A DNA stretch of 64,000 nt from Nematostella vectensis (GCF_932526225.1 NC_064034.1:5380001-5444000); one strand, 5' to 3'; positions 1-13,700 are shown, counted from the first letter of the stretch. Notes: generated by a model from the sequence alone, not told the origin. Made by a program: numbers and translations.

Positions 1-2638
1 TTTAGATATAGAGGAATTGTTGAGTTAATGGTCTCCTCTGTATATATAACACACGCAGAGTTGTTGGTTAGTAGGAAAGGAAACTGAACGTTCGGAATAA
101 CCAAAAAAACAAGACAGGGCCATTGTGCCGTAGGTAAGTGTGGGAACGAGTATTGTCATATCTTTTTAATTATCTTTCTCATCACAACCTCCTAGCATTT
201 ACACCAATTCAACTGCGAAACCTTTGTAGAGTCACAGATTCTGCTTTTAAACGGTAAGGTCGCTCTAGATTTGACAGCCACGTCTTGCGTCCAGTATATC
301 ACTTGGAAAATCTTATAGAATGTGTATAGTGTATCTTGAGGAAATACTATCAGAAAATTGATGCTGTGTTACATATCGAGAATCATAAAAACGGACAAGC
401 GCTGGGATAATTAACGATGAGAGAGTAAAATCGGAAATGGCGACGGAAGCAACTTGCGATGACAGTGTGGAACATGCGCGCAAGCTTGCTTATTACTTGT
501 ATCGCTTCTTGTGACGCGCAGTTTGTACTGATACCCGTATTTTTAAGTTATGAATGCTAAATTTGGTCTTCTACGTAATACGACCTGTGTTATCCCCATT
601 ACTTGTTTGTGCGGTTTTTCTATTAATAAAATAATGAGATAATGATATTCTTGTACGTGCGGACACTATGTCGGCTCGGAGTATGACCCCTGTTGATTTT
701 AAAGCAAAGTAATATTACGGTCGTAATGTTGTCGTATTGCCTACAAAAAGTTCAGATTAACAACCTAAACATTTTTGGAAATCAGATCCTGCAAGCCTTT
801 TAAGATAAGAAGCCGACTTAAAACTAGGTTCAGTCTGTGTTTGTTAAGCGCTAAGAGTTGTCAGAGAATCTGTCCCTGCGGGTACGGTGAAGGCAAAACC
901 GCCTCTTAGCTCTTTGCTATTCCATTTAGCTAGCCAAATTATATTGCGTAGCTACGCAAATATACCACAAGTCATTATTCATACTTCTAAAGCAGCAATA
1001 TGCAAAAATAGCTATTTAGTTTGAGAAACCGGGGTCTTTTCAAGTTTAAGAAAGTCCGACACCATATCAAAATAACTGCGAGCAATTTACTAGACCTTTT
1101 TGGAATTTATTGTTTTCCAGAGCATTCCGAACTTAAAATCACCTTTGGGCAGTGGTATGGTTTATTCACCAAAGGAGTGTAAGTGAATTCTGGAGAAAGA
1201 CTGCAAAGGGTGGCACAGTTAGCGGAGGATTCAAGAGAGTGTCGGTCTTCAAGAGTGTTGTTTCACTCTGTGCTTCATTAGGGCATGAAACCGCGATCGA
1301 CACAAGGGGTAGCACATAGTACGGCACATCTGATAGCCTTAAAATGCGGTGAGCTGCAATCTTTAGTTGATCGTCGAAACAATCAACAGCCACACCACGA
1401 TCCGCAATCGGGGAAACGACAAATTCTAATTTAGGTATTACAATCTCGAGATAAGAAAGCCTTTAAAGACTAAACGCGTTTTTTAAGAGTTAAAGCTGTT
1501 AAAGAGTGAAAACTGGTGCGGGTGGAAGATACAGTACTGCCGCTGTTGGTGTTGTTATTGTTTTATAGGTTCTCGGGTATTTTTCATCAAAATTTCGTAT
1601 GGGTGATTGGCAGGTAGGGCGAATATGTGCGTGTAAGTCTGACCTATTTTCAAATTAAGAATTTAGAGTCGATTAGACTCTTTGATACATGCCCCCCGCA
1701 TGTGCAAATTGTGTGGCGTACAGTGCTAGTGGGTATGGATTTTTGTTAATATGCAGCTCAAATGCTCACAGGTCGTTTGAACTTCATGTTTGTTCCTTTC
1801 TCTCAGGTTGTTTTAGAGCATCTCTGGATCAATTACTCGAGATATAATCGACAGTAGCGTCACACCCCAGGCTAGTATGAAAGTGATCGTTGTCAGCGAG
1901 GGAAACAAACCAGAAATGTAAAACATTAGAGCGTGAGTATTACCCGTACGCAAACACAACAAGAGGCGTGAAATTCACCTGTGGATTTTGTAAAGTATGA
2001 GATTCTTTAAGAAAAGAACAGTAAAGCTAAGCTTAGAATCGATGTAAACTCAAAGAGACGTCAGAAAGTATAAGTCAAAGCGAGTCTGCCTCTGTCTGCC
2101 TTGTCGACGTCTAAAGAGAGATGACAGCAAACAGTCTAAGGATTATTGTATATAACCAAGACAACATGAGCCACATGAATAGATCTCCGTACAGTAATCA
2201 CTAATGTTTTCTTTCTTCTTAGCTGAAACGTGACTGGTTGAATCGTTCTACAGTTAGACATCATCGTCACCACCTGCTTTTAGCCGCTTGCCCCTCGGAG
2301 TTAAAGGCTTAGTCCGGCTTTACTACATTAGTGGCCGTGTCTCGGGGCACGCAGGCGAACACTGACACCATTAATCACAGCATTTTGACAGGGATTAAAT
2401 GGACTCAATTCGTTTTATTGCAATCCCGATGTTTACAATCCTTAGTGAAACCAGTCAAAACTCGAGTACTTGCAATTAACGAGGACACTAAAACCTCGAA
2501 CGAACGGAAGCTTTGGAAAGAGCCCGCGGTACTTCTAATTGGTTTTGGGTTGTATCTGGTTTGGGGAATTTTGAAGCCATTATTAAAGGAGAACGGCGCT
2601 CAGAGGCTGGGGTTCTCACAACGCCTTGACTCGACATC
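1..2638. other. 5' flank of GPCR gene, with possible 5' UTR exon and intron
   Basis: No protein-coding region is convincing here. A TATA-like run lies at 41-49. A consensus donor (TAG|GTAAGTG) lies at 134, and a pyrimidine-rich acceptor (TTTCTTTCTTCTTAG) ends at 2222. Together they could bound a 5' UTR intron of about 2.1 kb feeding the GPCR reading frame at 2639. This pairing is inference from splice consensus only. The short reading frames at 1166-1393 and 2331-2681 show no domain or family resemblance and are treated as chance. Confidence 0.25.
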
Positions 2639-3853
2639 ATGGAAGAGCACCACCACGCCGGGAATTTCGATACTCAAATAAACGTCACAAATACAACTCT
2701 CGGGTTGACCGGTAGTACATCTGCCGAGTTCCGCGCTATTAAGATTCTATTCTACTTCATTATACTAGCATGCAGCACACTGGGAAATGGCTTAGTCGCG
2801 TACATTATCTGCTCGACTCGAAGCATGAAGACCTCGTCTAACTTCCTAATCTTGAATCTCGCGGTTTGCGACCTGCTAACCCCTCTTATCAGCATTCCGT
2901 TCGACTTCGCAGTGGAAGAGAGCAACTACCAGTGGCTTTATGGGGAATACATGTGTAAGACCTTATGGCCGGCGGCTACCCTAACAGCCACGTCCTCCGC
3001 CCTGACCCTGGCTCTGATCTCCCTTGATAGATACCGTCTAATTATGCATCCCTTCAAGCCGAGACTGACTACTAAACAGATCAAACTCGCGATTGCTTGC
3101 ATATACGTCATTTCTGTAGCTTTAGTGACTCCTTATGTCACGATGCTGGGAGTAAAAGACGGTTCGTGCACCGAGAACTGGCCGCGGTTCGTCTATCGTC
3201 AGGTGTACACTGTAGTGCTCTTCTGCTTTCAGTACGCCTTACCGTTACCATTCATGATTACCATGTACGCGTTGGCTTTGGTAAACCTATACTCCGCTAC
3301 TCGAAAAACCACTAAAATGATTTCCAAGGCAGCCTCGCCCGCACAGATATACCGTGTTGGCGACAATATGAATGGCATGACTACAAAAGAGACGAAACTC
3401 CTCAAGAAGTCCCTCAAAACTCAACAGGAACACTATGCCAACCAGCGCGCCACGAAAATGTTTATCACTGTGGTGACCGTCTTCGCCGTGTGTATGTTAC
3501 CTAATCAGGCAGCTTGGTTATGGATGGACTTTGGCGGCCATGTGAGCGATTCCTTCAACACGGCATCAATCGTATGCTGGCTCTTCACCTATACCAACTC
3601 CGTCGTAAACCCGGTAATTTTCACGTTTTTTAGTAAGGATTTCAGACACGGAATGCAAGACGTCTTTAAAAAACTGTGTCAATGGAGCTACACCGAGTTC
3701 GACTCGTCTAGACGGTCCTCCGTCAGCGGCTCAAGACGCCCAAGTAACGCATGCGCGTTCGTGAGCCAATCAAATTCCACATTAGTCAGTAATACGTCAT
3801 ACAGACCGATGACTCCAGATATGAACGTCTCTTCGTCTGAGACGATGTTATGA
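2639..3853 (+). CDS. Class A (rhodopsin-like) GPCR, neuropeptide-receptor type
   Basis: An intronless 404-residue seven-helix receptor. It starts at an ATG in good context (ATCATGG). The extracellular N-terminus has N-glycosylation sequons at N15 and N18. TM1 carries the GN motif (N50). TM2 has NLAVCDLL with D78. C106 before TM3 pairs with C177 in extracellular loop 2. The DRY motif is at 130-132 (LISLDRYRLIMHP). Intracellular loop 3 is long and basic (about 222-272). TM6 has CMLP at 285-288, and TM7 has NSVVNPVIF with NPxxF at 323-328, followed by an FSKDF helix 8. The tail is Ser-rich, with SRRSSVSGSRRPS as possible kinase sites. These are the hallmark residues of peptide-binding class A receptors that couple to heterotrimeric G proteins at the plasma membrane. 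The ligand cannot be told from sequence. Intronless GPCRs are common in cnidarian genomes (established knowledge). Confidence is high for the family and low for any subfamily. Confidence 0.95.
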   Translation: MEEHHHAGNFDTQINVTNTTLGLTGSTSAEFRAIKILFYFIILACSTLGNGLVAYIICSTRSMKTSSNFLILNLAVCDLLTPLISIPFDFAVEESNYQWLYGEYMCKTLWPAATLTATSSALTLALISLDRYRLIMHPFKPRLTTKQIKLAIACIYVISVALVTPYVTMLGVKDGSCTENWPRFVYRQVYTVVLFCFQYALPLPFMITMYALALVNLYSATRKTTKMISKAASPAQIYRVGDNMNGMTTKETKLLKKSLKTQQEHYANQRATKMFITVVTVFAVCMLPNQAAWLWMDFGGHVSDSFNTASIVCWLFTYTNSVVNPVIFTFFSKDFRHGMQDVFKKLCQWSYTEFDSSRRSSVSGSRRPSNACAFVSQSNSTLVSNTSYRPMTPDMNVSSSETML

Positions 3854-4344
3854 CGGAATTAAAGAGCTCTTGTCAGCCACATCTTTGTTGTATTTTGAAA
3901 TTCGAGAAAACCAAACTAAGAAAACCATCTAAAAGCAAAGTCTATACTTTATTTGCCAAATTCAATTCGAAAATATTTCAATAGCATCCTCTAATAAGCC
4001 GATGGAAATGGATGCATTTACCCACTTTGCATTTTGCTCGAATGACAAAATGGCGGCTGACAAACACTCTTTAAAAGAAATGCGAATGGTGATATGGACG
4101 CTATACCTTATACGATATAAATAATGTGCCAAAAAAGCTTTTTGAGCTCTCTAAACTGGGAGACACTTTGGGTAGGGGTGAGGTGGAGGGAGGGGCCACC
4201 CTTCGCATTTACAGATAGAAGCAAAATCAAACTTTGGCTTAAAACGATGCACGCGCGTAGCTATGAGGAAAAAACCTGTTTTCGGAAAGGAGGGGGACGT
4301 TACCCGCATATTTGTTAGTGGGGAGAGCGTCACCCCATACATGA

Positions 4345-4745
4345 AAACCTTTCCCGCTAACCATTCAAGCGAAAATCACGATATTGTTTTTCAGTGAGGG
4401 GGGGGGGGGGGAGGTAATTATGGATATGGGAGTATGCTTCGCCACTAAAGACACAGGTAGCCCAAGCTATAGATGGATTGTCTAAAAATATGATAAAGTA
4501 TAACAAATAGAGTTCTCGTTTGTGCTTGTGTGTGTTTTTTAAATTGCATTGGTTACTGAATTATATAAAAAAATACTGGCATCTGATGTCTCGAGGGCAG
4601 TTGTTTGATTACGAAGGCAATATACTGACTTTCACCAAACTCTTCGAGAGAATTCTTTATGGCTAACCATTCAAGCGAGGATCACGACATTGTTTTTAGG
4701 GGAGGGGAGGGGGGGGGGGGGGAGGTCATCATAGATATGGAAGAT
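4345..4745 (+). repeat. Pair of direct repeats with long G tracts
   Basis: Two related segments, about 4355-4440 and 4663-4742. Both read CTAACCATTCAAGCG, then ATCACGA.ATTGTTTTT, then a run of 12 or more G, then GAGGT.AT.ATRGATATGG. They look like two copies of a short dispersed element ending in a homopolymer. No terminal inverted repeat was found. Confidence 0.5.
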
Positions 4746-6274
4746 CCGACGAAAACTACAAAGACGTAACACTAAAATGTTTCTTTGATCCCTTCGCATT
4801 TCCAAGTTTCCCTTTGGCTGTCTAGCCTTTTCTCTAAATGAATAACTCAATAAAAGGTTAAATAAAATTTACTTAATGAAATTTACTTCACGATGATGAA
4901 AGCTATACAAAACATTTTACTTCATTGTAAGGTAACTAGTCAATTATTTAAGTCATATGCATGAAGTAAAATAGGAATCAATGGTAAAAACGAAAATGAT
5001 TGATTCAGATAAGTAAGTGCAAAGACACAAAACGGATCTGTTCCGTAAAATGTCTGTTCCGCAGCCCGTTGTTTTGCTGGCTGGGAAGATGTAAGACTCC
5101 TCGGTCGCTGGGAAAAAAATGTCCCGAATGGTTCTGCTGGCAAATTTGTGGAGTCGAACTAGTTGTGCTGGGAATATTTTTGAGGGCGCTGGAGCCGATG
5201 CTTGGGGGAAAAAATCGTCCCGATCGATCGGTTATACGGGCAATTATTCATGTTCTAAAATGCCTAACTACTGCTGGCTGGGAAAAACAATTATTAATCA
5301 ATGCTGCCTGGGAAAAAAGGATTTGTCCCTCCTGGGAAAAAGGAACCGGTAATTTTTTTCAGCAACTTTTAAAATGGATATTTTCGGCATCAGAACATAT
5401 TCACACAACGAAATATTCCATTTAAATGTATCGGGAAAGAGGACTATTGTGTGCCCTTGTAAATAAGTGCAATGTCTCCCACTGACTAAGAAAGCGTGAA
5501 CACTGATGCTTTCTCGCAGACTTCTAAGGACGTCCTCAAAGGAAGTGTGACCCAATTAAAACCCGCCATTGTAGTTGATACTATTGTTAACACGTTGTCG
5601 GCAGCACCTGCGTCAGTAACCCCCTCATTTGAAGGGTGATAATAATGTAGAAGGACATGATTCATCTTTTTCATTCCCGGTAAGTTGAATTCAGAGCGCA
5701 TAGCCTATACAAGTGCATAGATAAAGCCACCGTCACATCGGTGACTTCCGCGCTAGGTTTGATATTTTTGTTAACTTACCCAAGGTCTTCCTATTAGGCG
5801 GTCAATTTTATTCCTAAACCACTTTGAAAAATGGCTTCAATGGAACGAGATGTCATGTACAGCTCCAGAATATTTCACAAACTTTCTGAGCACCTACTTA
5901 CTTTCGTCGAAGATAATTTTATTATGAAACGTGTCAAATGTTTATAGCAACTAATATAGAAAATCAGATACCAACTAGGAATTATAAGTAAAAGAAAGGA
6001 GTAAATTTCAAAAGTTTAAGGCACTGACTAGGAAATATCTGGGATTGAAATATAAATATAATGGATATTTCTCAACTTCGAAATCTTTAATACTTTAATA
6101 ATTTACTCCCCTATACCTATACAACAGTTTATTTAGTAGCTTACGCTAAAATGGGTCTCTTACTTGTTGGTTTGTGCAGTTCCGATTAAAGGGCTTGCTC
6201 CGCATTAAGCATAACATGAATACAAACGGTGCGCAAATTACTTGTCGTCAATTAACAACCAAATTGACTAATTT

Positions 6275-6450
6275 TAATTAGTATAGGTAATCATATAGTT
6301 TCGAGATCAATTCGGGATAAGTTTGCACGAGTGAGTTTTTCAAAAAGATTCAAAATTGCACGAGCCGTCTTTTGAGCTTTTTGAAAAACTCACAAGTGCA
6401 AATTTATCCCGAATTGAATGAGAAAACTGTATGATTACTTATTAATAACA
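6275..6450. mobile_element. Foldback (MITE-like) element with ~70-bp arms
   Basis: The left arm contains CAATTCGGGATAAGTTTGCA and GTGAGTTTTTCAAAAAG. The right arm carries their reverse complements (CTTTTTGAAAAACTCAC and TGCAAATTTATCCCGAATTG). Matching continues outward through TAATCATA.AGTTT. The arms are separated by only ~25 bp, so transcripts would form a long hairpin. There is no coding capacity. It is a non-autonomous inverted-repeat transposon by structure, and I cannot name its superfamily. Confidence 0.7.
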
Positions 6451-7769
6451 TACACGTACAAGTACAAATTAGGAAAGTCAAGTTTTTGTTTGAAACATGG
6501 TAAAACAGCGCACGCGTGTTGTCAAAACTGGCGTGATTCGTCAACATCGCGCGCGACAAGTTGTGAAAATTGAGAACTTTTGCATCGAAATCCTAACAAT
6601 TTTCATGTCATTTCTCTCTTTTTCTTTCTAATGTTTGAATTGTTTGTTTTTATCAAAAAAATAGAATTGTGTAGAGTATTATACAGTACCTATCGTGTAA
6701 AAATAATATATAGATTTAGCCTAGCACTGCCAAAAAGCGGAGCCAGGAATTTTTTTTCACTCTAAACTGGGTGTATGTCCTCATCCCCACCTACCCCCCC
6801 CCCCCCCCCCCCAATGAAGACCAAACTTCAGCGAGGGACACACACAGGGACATAACAACAGGATTTTAAAATTCGATTTTGCTTCAGGTATTTGACCTTC
6901 AAATCTCAAATGCATAAAAATACATGGCTTATAACTTTTACTTTTCGACCTTTTCATATTTTAATAAAATTATATCCTCCCAATCCACCTAGAGAATACC
7001 CAAAACAATGACGCTATTAGTAGTTTTTATTGACAGTACTCAGGGTACTATTTGCATAAAGAAGGATCTGAGCTCTTATGGGTTGTACTTGATAGACAAC
7101 CGATACAGAAAATATATTTCTAATTTGCCATATAATCAGATATTGTTAAATGGGCCTTATTGATTTATTTTAGTGTTGTTTTTTTATTGAGTGTACTTTC
7201 GGAGAATCTACAAAGAACTTTTTTAGTAGATCAATAGACTTCTTTGGGATCAGTACCCTCAGAAAAAAGGACCCTCAAGATTACGTGCCCCTTGAATAAA
7301 TTAGAGATGAGTGGATATTATTTGGATATTATAAAGGGGGACTATCCTGAAATAAAAATCAAGAGTTAATGCAGTCAGTACTACAGCCAATGGTGTTTTC
7401 AGGTTGCCTTGAAGCAAGGGGGAATGTTAGGCTATAAACATGGTGGTATGGGCCAAGGTGCTGTTGGTGGCTGGTTGCAATTGGTAATAGTCGAAGTAGT
7501 ATGATTTTAGATGTAAAGAGTGCTGAAAAGGATGATATTACAGACATTTTCTAAGCTATCCTTCAACAACCCCTAAGGGATTGTAGAAATTGTATACCCT
7601 AAAAGATAGGACGATCACACCCCCCACCATCCTTTTCCCTACCCAGAACAAGAGAAACTAAGATTCTAAAAGAAATAATTTTGTAGTTTGCGAGCTCCAC
7701 ATGTCTAATTCTATACTATAACTTTATTGTCATTGTGCATTATTCGTCATTTTTTTCATTCCAGTCAAG

Positions 7770-10700
7770 ATGATTGACCCGGGAATGCTGTTTGCATGTG
7801 GAGCTGCACTGCTCCTACTGCTGAGCTACTCAGACGGGTCAGCCGTGCCACTTCGGAGCGAATGCGTCCTCAAGGAGAACAAGTTTGAAAACCCCGTAAA
7901 GGGTAAGAGAAAAAGAATAATGATTTAAATAAGAACATTACCTTCTGACAAAAAAATATATATAATATAAAATGCTTCCACACTTCAACTATAAACTAGC
8001 TAAATAAGCGCAAAACTAGGCCTAGAAACATAACTTGTGTCTTAGCGAAACAGAGATCTTCAAGATCCAGGTTTTTCGCGGTTTCCGGCTGACCGCGAAC
8101 CTCAAGTGGTCACATGACCAGGGCTTGCCAACGCGTTTGCCGTTCGACATTCACGCTTTGTACGGCTGGGACCCCACGTTTAACATAAATGCTAGCTTTT
8201 ACTTTGTGTTTACTTTCAACTGATATTAAATATCAGTGTTTTACAAGTGAAAAATACGTTTGAGAATGATTCCTTTAGCGCAAGTCAAAGTGGTCGGCAT
8301 GAATAAAAATAAACATGGTGCCAAATTTCATACTTCTTGTTAAACGCTTGTTGCTACGAAGACAAAAAGCTTATCGATGCAAAGACCGTGTTTTTTTAAC
8401 AGTCGTGTTATAGCGATATTTTTTTAACGTTTTAGATGGCTCATTTTAGATGGCCATTGCTATACAATGATTTAGCACTTGCAAAAGAATCTTAATTCAA
8501 ATAATGGGCATATGTATAACGTGAAATCGCGTCCTGCAGTTTGCCTTTCGCGGTAAACTGGTCAAACCTCGATATTAACAGAGGTCAAGCCATGATTTTT
8601 AACAGAAGGGGGCCCAAAAAGCCCTTTCGGGGCATTTTCTTTAGTATTTTAGATACTGTCTCATGTATTTACTGTATTTTAGATAATGTCTCTTTTGGCT
8701 GCTAGAAGGGGGGGGGGGGGGGGGTGGTGGCCCTGGGCCATCCCCCTGGTCTATAATTCCCGAAATTTTCAAATTGCCACTAATAGCAATGCTTGCTCTG
8801 TACATCATACTGGGAAGGCGCAATTAGTGTTTATTTTTAAACATTTTCTTTTTGTATGGAACCCTCAAGCACAAAGAATTGTATGTTTCCTTTCTAAGAC
8901 TCTGGTCTCATGCATTTCGAACTCGCTTGTGTTTTCAGGAAAAGCTCTCGCGGGTCACGTGATGTCCTCGATGCTAGTTGACTCTTACGGAGACTGCGCA
9001 ATAGAATGCGTCGGAAATGACAGCTGTCAATCGTTCAACTACCAATCAGAAAGCAGTGGTTTACATCAATGCGAGCTGAACAACCAATCAGCAAACTCTA
9101 GCGAATCTTTGGAGGAACGAGCACAATTTTATTATTACGGTCCTACGGAAACTGTAAGTATTTTGTTTTTGCATATCACTTTTATTAGTCTGCTAGAGAC
9201 CTTAACCAAAGACCACACGACTACGTGGGCGACGACGGCAAATAACTTAAGAATTGTAGACATTAATAATAGGTACAAGTGGCATTGCGTTCTGTCTGAT
9301 TTCAGCCGTTTTCCACCGAACTACGAGTAGAGAACCGGCACCGTTTCAATTTCATTTGTGGATGCGGACGTTTGCACCAATTACTCGTCTATCTTTTGTT
9401 TATTATTGAAATAATAATGCCCTTGGCTTATACTTTTATTTGTTTCGGTTCAAAATATTTTGCTTTTCCAATTGCCAATAGCTTGAACGCCATGTGCAAA
9501 CAAATTTGTTTCTAGTCTCTTTTATTATGTATATTTTTCTGGCTTTGATATGCCTCCCCCACTTGTCCGATGGAAGCTAGAGAGTGAAAAACATCAAATC
9601 TACTAGAATACAACTCCATGTGAGATGAAGGTAGTATGGGAGTTAATGCCACGTGTTTATAATGATATACGCTCGCAGTTGCTGGATCGCCAGTTGAAAA
9701 CTAAGGAGTATTATGACAAAGGGTCAAAAGCCCCCCCCCCCCCCCCCATTGAAAGAGGGTGACACGGTAAGGTTTCAGAAGCCAGGTCAGAAAACATACA
9801 CCCCTGCTAGAATAACCAGAACCCATGACACACCCAGGTCGTATGTGATAACTGATCAAGCTGGGAGAGAATACCGCAGAAACAGGCGCGCACTCAGCAA
9901 ATCTAACGAACCACCACTGTATGTACAAGAAAATGTTTATAAGTCAACCCAGCGCCACGCAGATCAACTCGCATCAGATCAGCACCCCCTTGGCACAATG
10001 ACTATGTCATGGGCACATAGCCCAGTCCTATTTTACATATACACATACTCCATGTTAGAATTTTTTTTTGTTATGTTTTGATACTTTCACTTAATATCAT
10101 AGCTTAGCTTAAAAGGGAGATGTTGTGAGTTGTCCCATATATGGAGTCACGCCACCACGTGACTCACTACTGTTATGTAAGCTTGCCATGTGCGTTATTA
10201 AAAAAGAGTTGTTGCTTGTTGAACCCTGTAGTCCGATCATAACAGGAGTGCTCCTAGGAAGATGGTCTCAATGCCGTAGCTAGAAAGCTTTGTGGGGCAA
10301 GCCTCATATTTCTTTTATTCGCTTTTGGGCAGACGCTAGTTTTTTCATATTTCTTTTGTAAATTCTTGCTCTTCTAAGAGTCTAGCAGTCCCTGTGCTGG
10401 CTACCTGTGTCTTGAAGGACTGGGGCGTATTGGCGTGAATCCGTTTTTTTCAGAGTCCTGATGAGTGTTCGTCTTCTCCGTGCTTCAATGGTGGGACATG
10501 TGTCAGGTCGTGCGATGACCACCAAAAGTACGAATGTATTTGTCGCGGGGACTATGTTGGCCATAGATGCGAGATATACAAAGGTATATGTGTCTGTTTG
10601 TCGTTTAATCCGTATATTATTATTAAGGCTATATATCAAATGAATACTCTGTTATATTCAACCACGCCCTATGATACCCCTGCCCTACCCATGGCCGTAG

Positions 10701-13700
10701 CAGGGGTTGGGGCACACCCCAAATAGTTTCAAAATTTATAAGGAAATTACCAGTAGGGGCGTGGCCGTGCCCCCCTCCCCAAATTTTTTTATTGTTTCTG
10801 TAATGTGTCTCTCCCCCCAAAATTACTAGGCCTGTTACGGCCTGCCTACCGTAAGATATTGGCCTGGGCGTCGAGAAGTCTAATAGGGCATAGTAAAAGG
10901 TTTCGATTTATAAAGAAAGAAAAAACCCTCCGTGCCTACATAGATATGGCCTTAAAAAGGAAAAATTGTTTTTATCTAGGTCTGATTTGATTCAAAATAT
11001 TTAATTCCCAGGGAACTTTGACTTGGTTTTCACAAAGCAAAGCACTTCGGATTACGCCGTCCTCGATGTGTCCAGCGGCTTCACATCATTCACCGCATGC
11101 GTGTGGCTCAATACGGCATTCTACACCGCTGAACCAGTCATTCTCTTCTCGTATGCCGAGTTGACTCTGCCGCACCAGATTCGTGTGGGATGCGATACGA
11201 ACATGACAAGGTGTCACATGATGGTGGATGCTATTGCAAGGTGGGTGTTATGGGCTATAGTATTGCTAAAAAAGTAACCATTTCCTTGAGTTTTTACTGG
11301 GGAGGAGGAGGGAAGCTGGCTACAAAATAGTCCCGACTTATGGATGGACATACCAGAGTGATCTAGCTTATGCTTTATAGATTTGTCTGCAAATAGCACG
11401 TCTATTGAGAACCAAAAATGGACTTTCGGCCTTTCACCCCTTGCACCCCCCCCCCCTGGGGGTCCTGTGGACCACACCAAATATTGGCAAACATTTAGCT
11501 TGCAAACACTAAGCATTACAATTACAATAAAGTTTTTTTTTGTTTCTTTATTGATGGCAATTATTTAATAACAATTTATTCGGTTTTGTTACATATCATC
11601 AAGAGCTTTACTTTCTCAGATAATAAAGCAGATAAAACAATTGTTCCTCCTGACATGTCTTCGCGTTCATTGCAGGTTTGTGGAGATAGATTCCCTGGCT
11701 GACGGTCAATGGCACCAAGTCTGTGTCAAGTGGAACAGCACTGACGGCAATTGGGCGTTCTATGTCGACGGTGCCAAGCGTGGCCACGGTTCAAAGCTCA
11801 AAGCCGGGCACGTTTTCCATGGTCAAGGAAAACTGGTGTTGGGACAGAGGCAAGATGCTTATGGTGGCAGTTTTGCGGAGGGGAAATCCTATGTCGGTGC
11901 CATGAGCCACTTTAACATGTGGAACGAATCCACCAGTGATCACCTGATCAAGGAACGCTCACGAGCATGCGCAGTAGAGATGGCAGACCTTGTTCACTGG
12001 AGGAAATTTTATGATAGTTCCCATGGAGACGTCAGAATGCAGTTGCCATCAAACTGTCAATCAAGAGGTAAGAGGGGAATCATTGAGTATATTTATGACT
12101 GAAAAATATATTGCGATACTCTTCAATAATTATCGTAATACCGACAACCACAGAGACCTTCTTTCAAACGATGATTTTTGCTCTTCAAGTTCTGTTATGA
12201 AAGAGAGGGGCACTGTCGACAACTTTTACGAGTAGGGAAGGGTAAAGCTTGCCTCGTCTTCATGTCGCAAAAGCTCACGCTTCTCGGCCCGACTCTCCTC
12301 CCCTCCCAAGTCTGCCGCCAATGACAATGACAATAATTTAATATATTATTATAACAATCTGAATGCTTTACAAACATCCTACTCTATTCTACTCAATAAT
12401 TTCGCTAAACTCTGTATCACTTAAATAACTGATGTCTATCAGTTATATACGACTCATGTACGACTTAAGACTGTAATAAAGCCGTTTGTAATCTTTCCAA
12501 ACCCCCCTCCCACAACACTGAGCAGTGTTTTGTAAAATGACAGTTAAAAATAAGGTTGTTATGAAAGGTTTAGACTCTGTCCCCACGTATACGTTTAGGT
12601 TTGAAAACGCAACCTTTTTTTCCGTTTTCAAAAAGATCCGCGCCTACACGAAGCGTTTTGTTTCACTCTGGATACCGTTTTCAAATCGTCTTAGACCCCG
12701 TATCCACGTATCCGTTTTCATTTAAAAACGCAACATTTTTATACGGATATCTGTCCACCACACGTAAACGCGAAAACGATGACCAAAAACGGAACGATTT
12801 GAAAACGATCCCCAGAGGGGAACAATTTGATAACGATACTCTTTCGGTGCCGTGGAGACGGACGAAAACGGAACCTTTCGAAAACGATGGCGTTATAACT
12901 CAGGTCCAGTCCATTTGGCACGCGAGTACGTGCGCTGTAAAGCTTGTCGTCCCTTCATGTATCGTTTCTGCGTTTTCGTGGGGACGGGTCGTATTAAAAT
13001 GAAAACGCTTGGTGTGGACGCGGATCTTTTTGAAAACGGGACAAAAAGGTTGCGTTTTCAAACGAAAACGGATACGTGGGGACAGGGTCTTACTCTCATG
13101 TACGGGAATTTTATGTTGAAAAGCTATGCAGAAATTCAAATAGACCATTTCAGCTAAAAGCATGCGCGCGCATATTTCTCGTCGAAACGTCGAGAAAATA
13201 CAATCCAGTGGATCCAGGCATTTTTTATATATAATAATAAGGACAAAACAATCACTGCAAGCTTAAAGAGGCGCGCTTTGCATGACGGTAATCAAGGTAA
13301 TTGTTTATTGTAATACGCCCGCAAGCTTTTAGCTGGAATGGCCTATTCTTAAAGTTTAAAATTCTTTTAATTGCTTTGAGGTGAGGAAACTTTTTTGGGG
13401 GGTTAGGTTATAAGCTTTCATTTGTATTTTTGGAATATGAAAGTTTTGGCATAGCAAAACATTTGTTTTGTTTTCTTTGCAGTAAATCAGTCTGATTATC
13501 TCATTGGCTACAAAACGAGAACAACGGCTGATTACATTCATCCCCCCACCCTCCCTACCCTGGTCAAGATCACAGCATGCTTCTGGGGTCAGCTGATTAG
13601 CGGTGGTATTACAGTCTTCAGTTACAGAATCAGTTCCTTTCATCGAGCCCTGGAGATGTTTTTAGGAGATAGCGCCGCTGTTCATTTGTATATTATGAAC

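Larger units (their letters stand above)
3854..7764. other. Intergenic spacer between GPCR and pentraxin genes
   Basis: AT-rich spacer with no supported coding region. It holds poly(G) and poly(C) runs (4398-4411, near 4710, near 6800), an AATAAA at 4849-4854, two copies of a short G-tract repeat, a cluster of CTGGGAA words and one foldback element, listed separately. The pyrimidine tract ending in CAG at 7764 looks like a splice acceptor just before the next gene's ATG, so an upstream non-coding exon probably lies in this stretch. I could not place its donor. Confidence 0.5.

Noticed and set aside
2331-2681. 116-codon frame overlapping the GPCR start
   Set aside because: Begins at a non-ATG codon, overlaps the receptor in another frame and shows no family resemblance.
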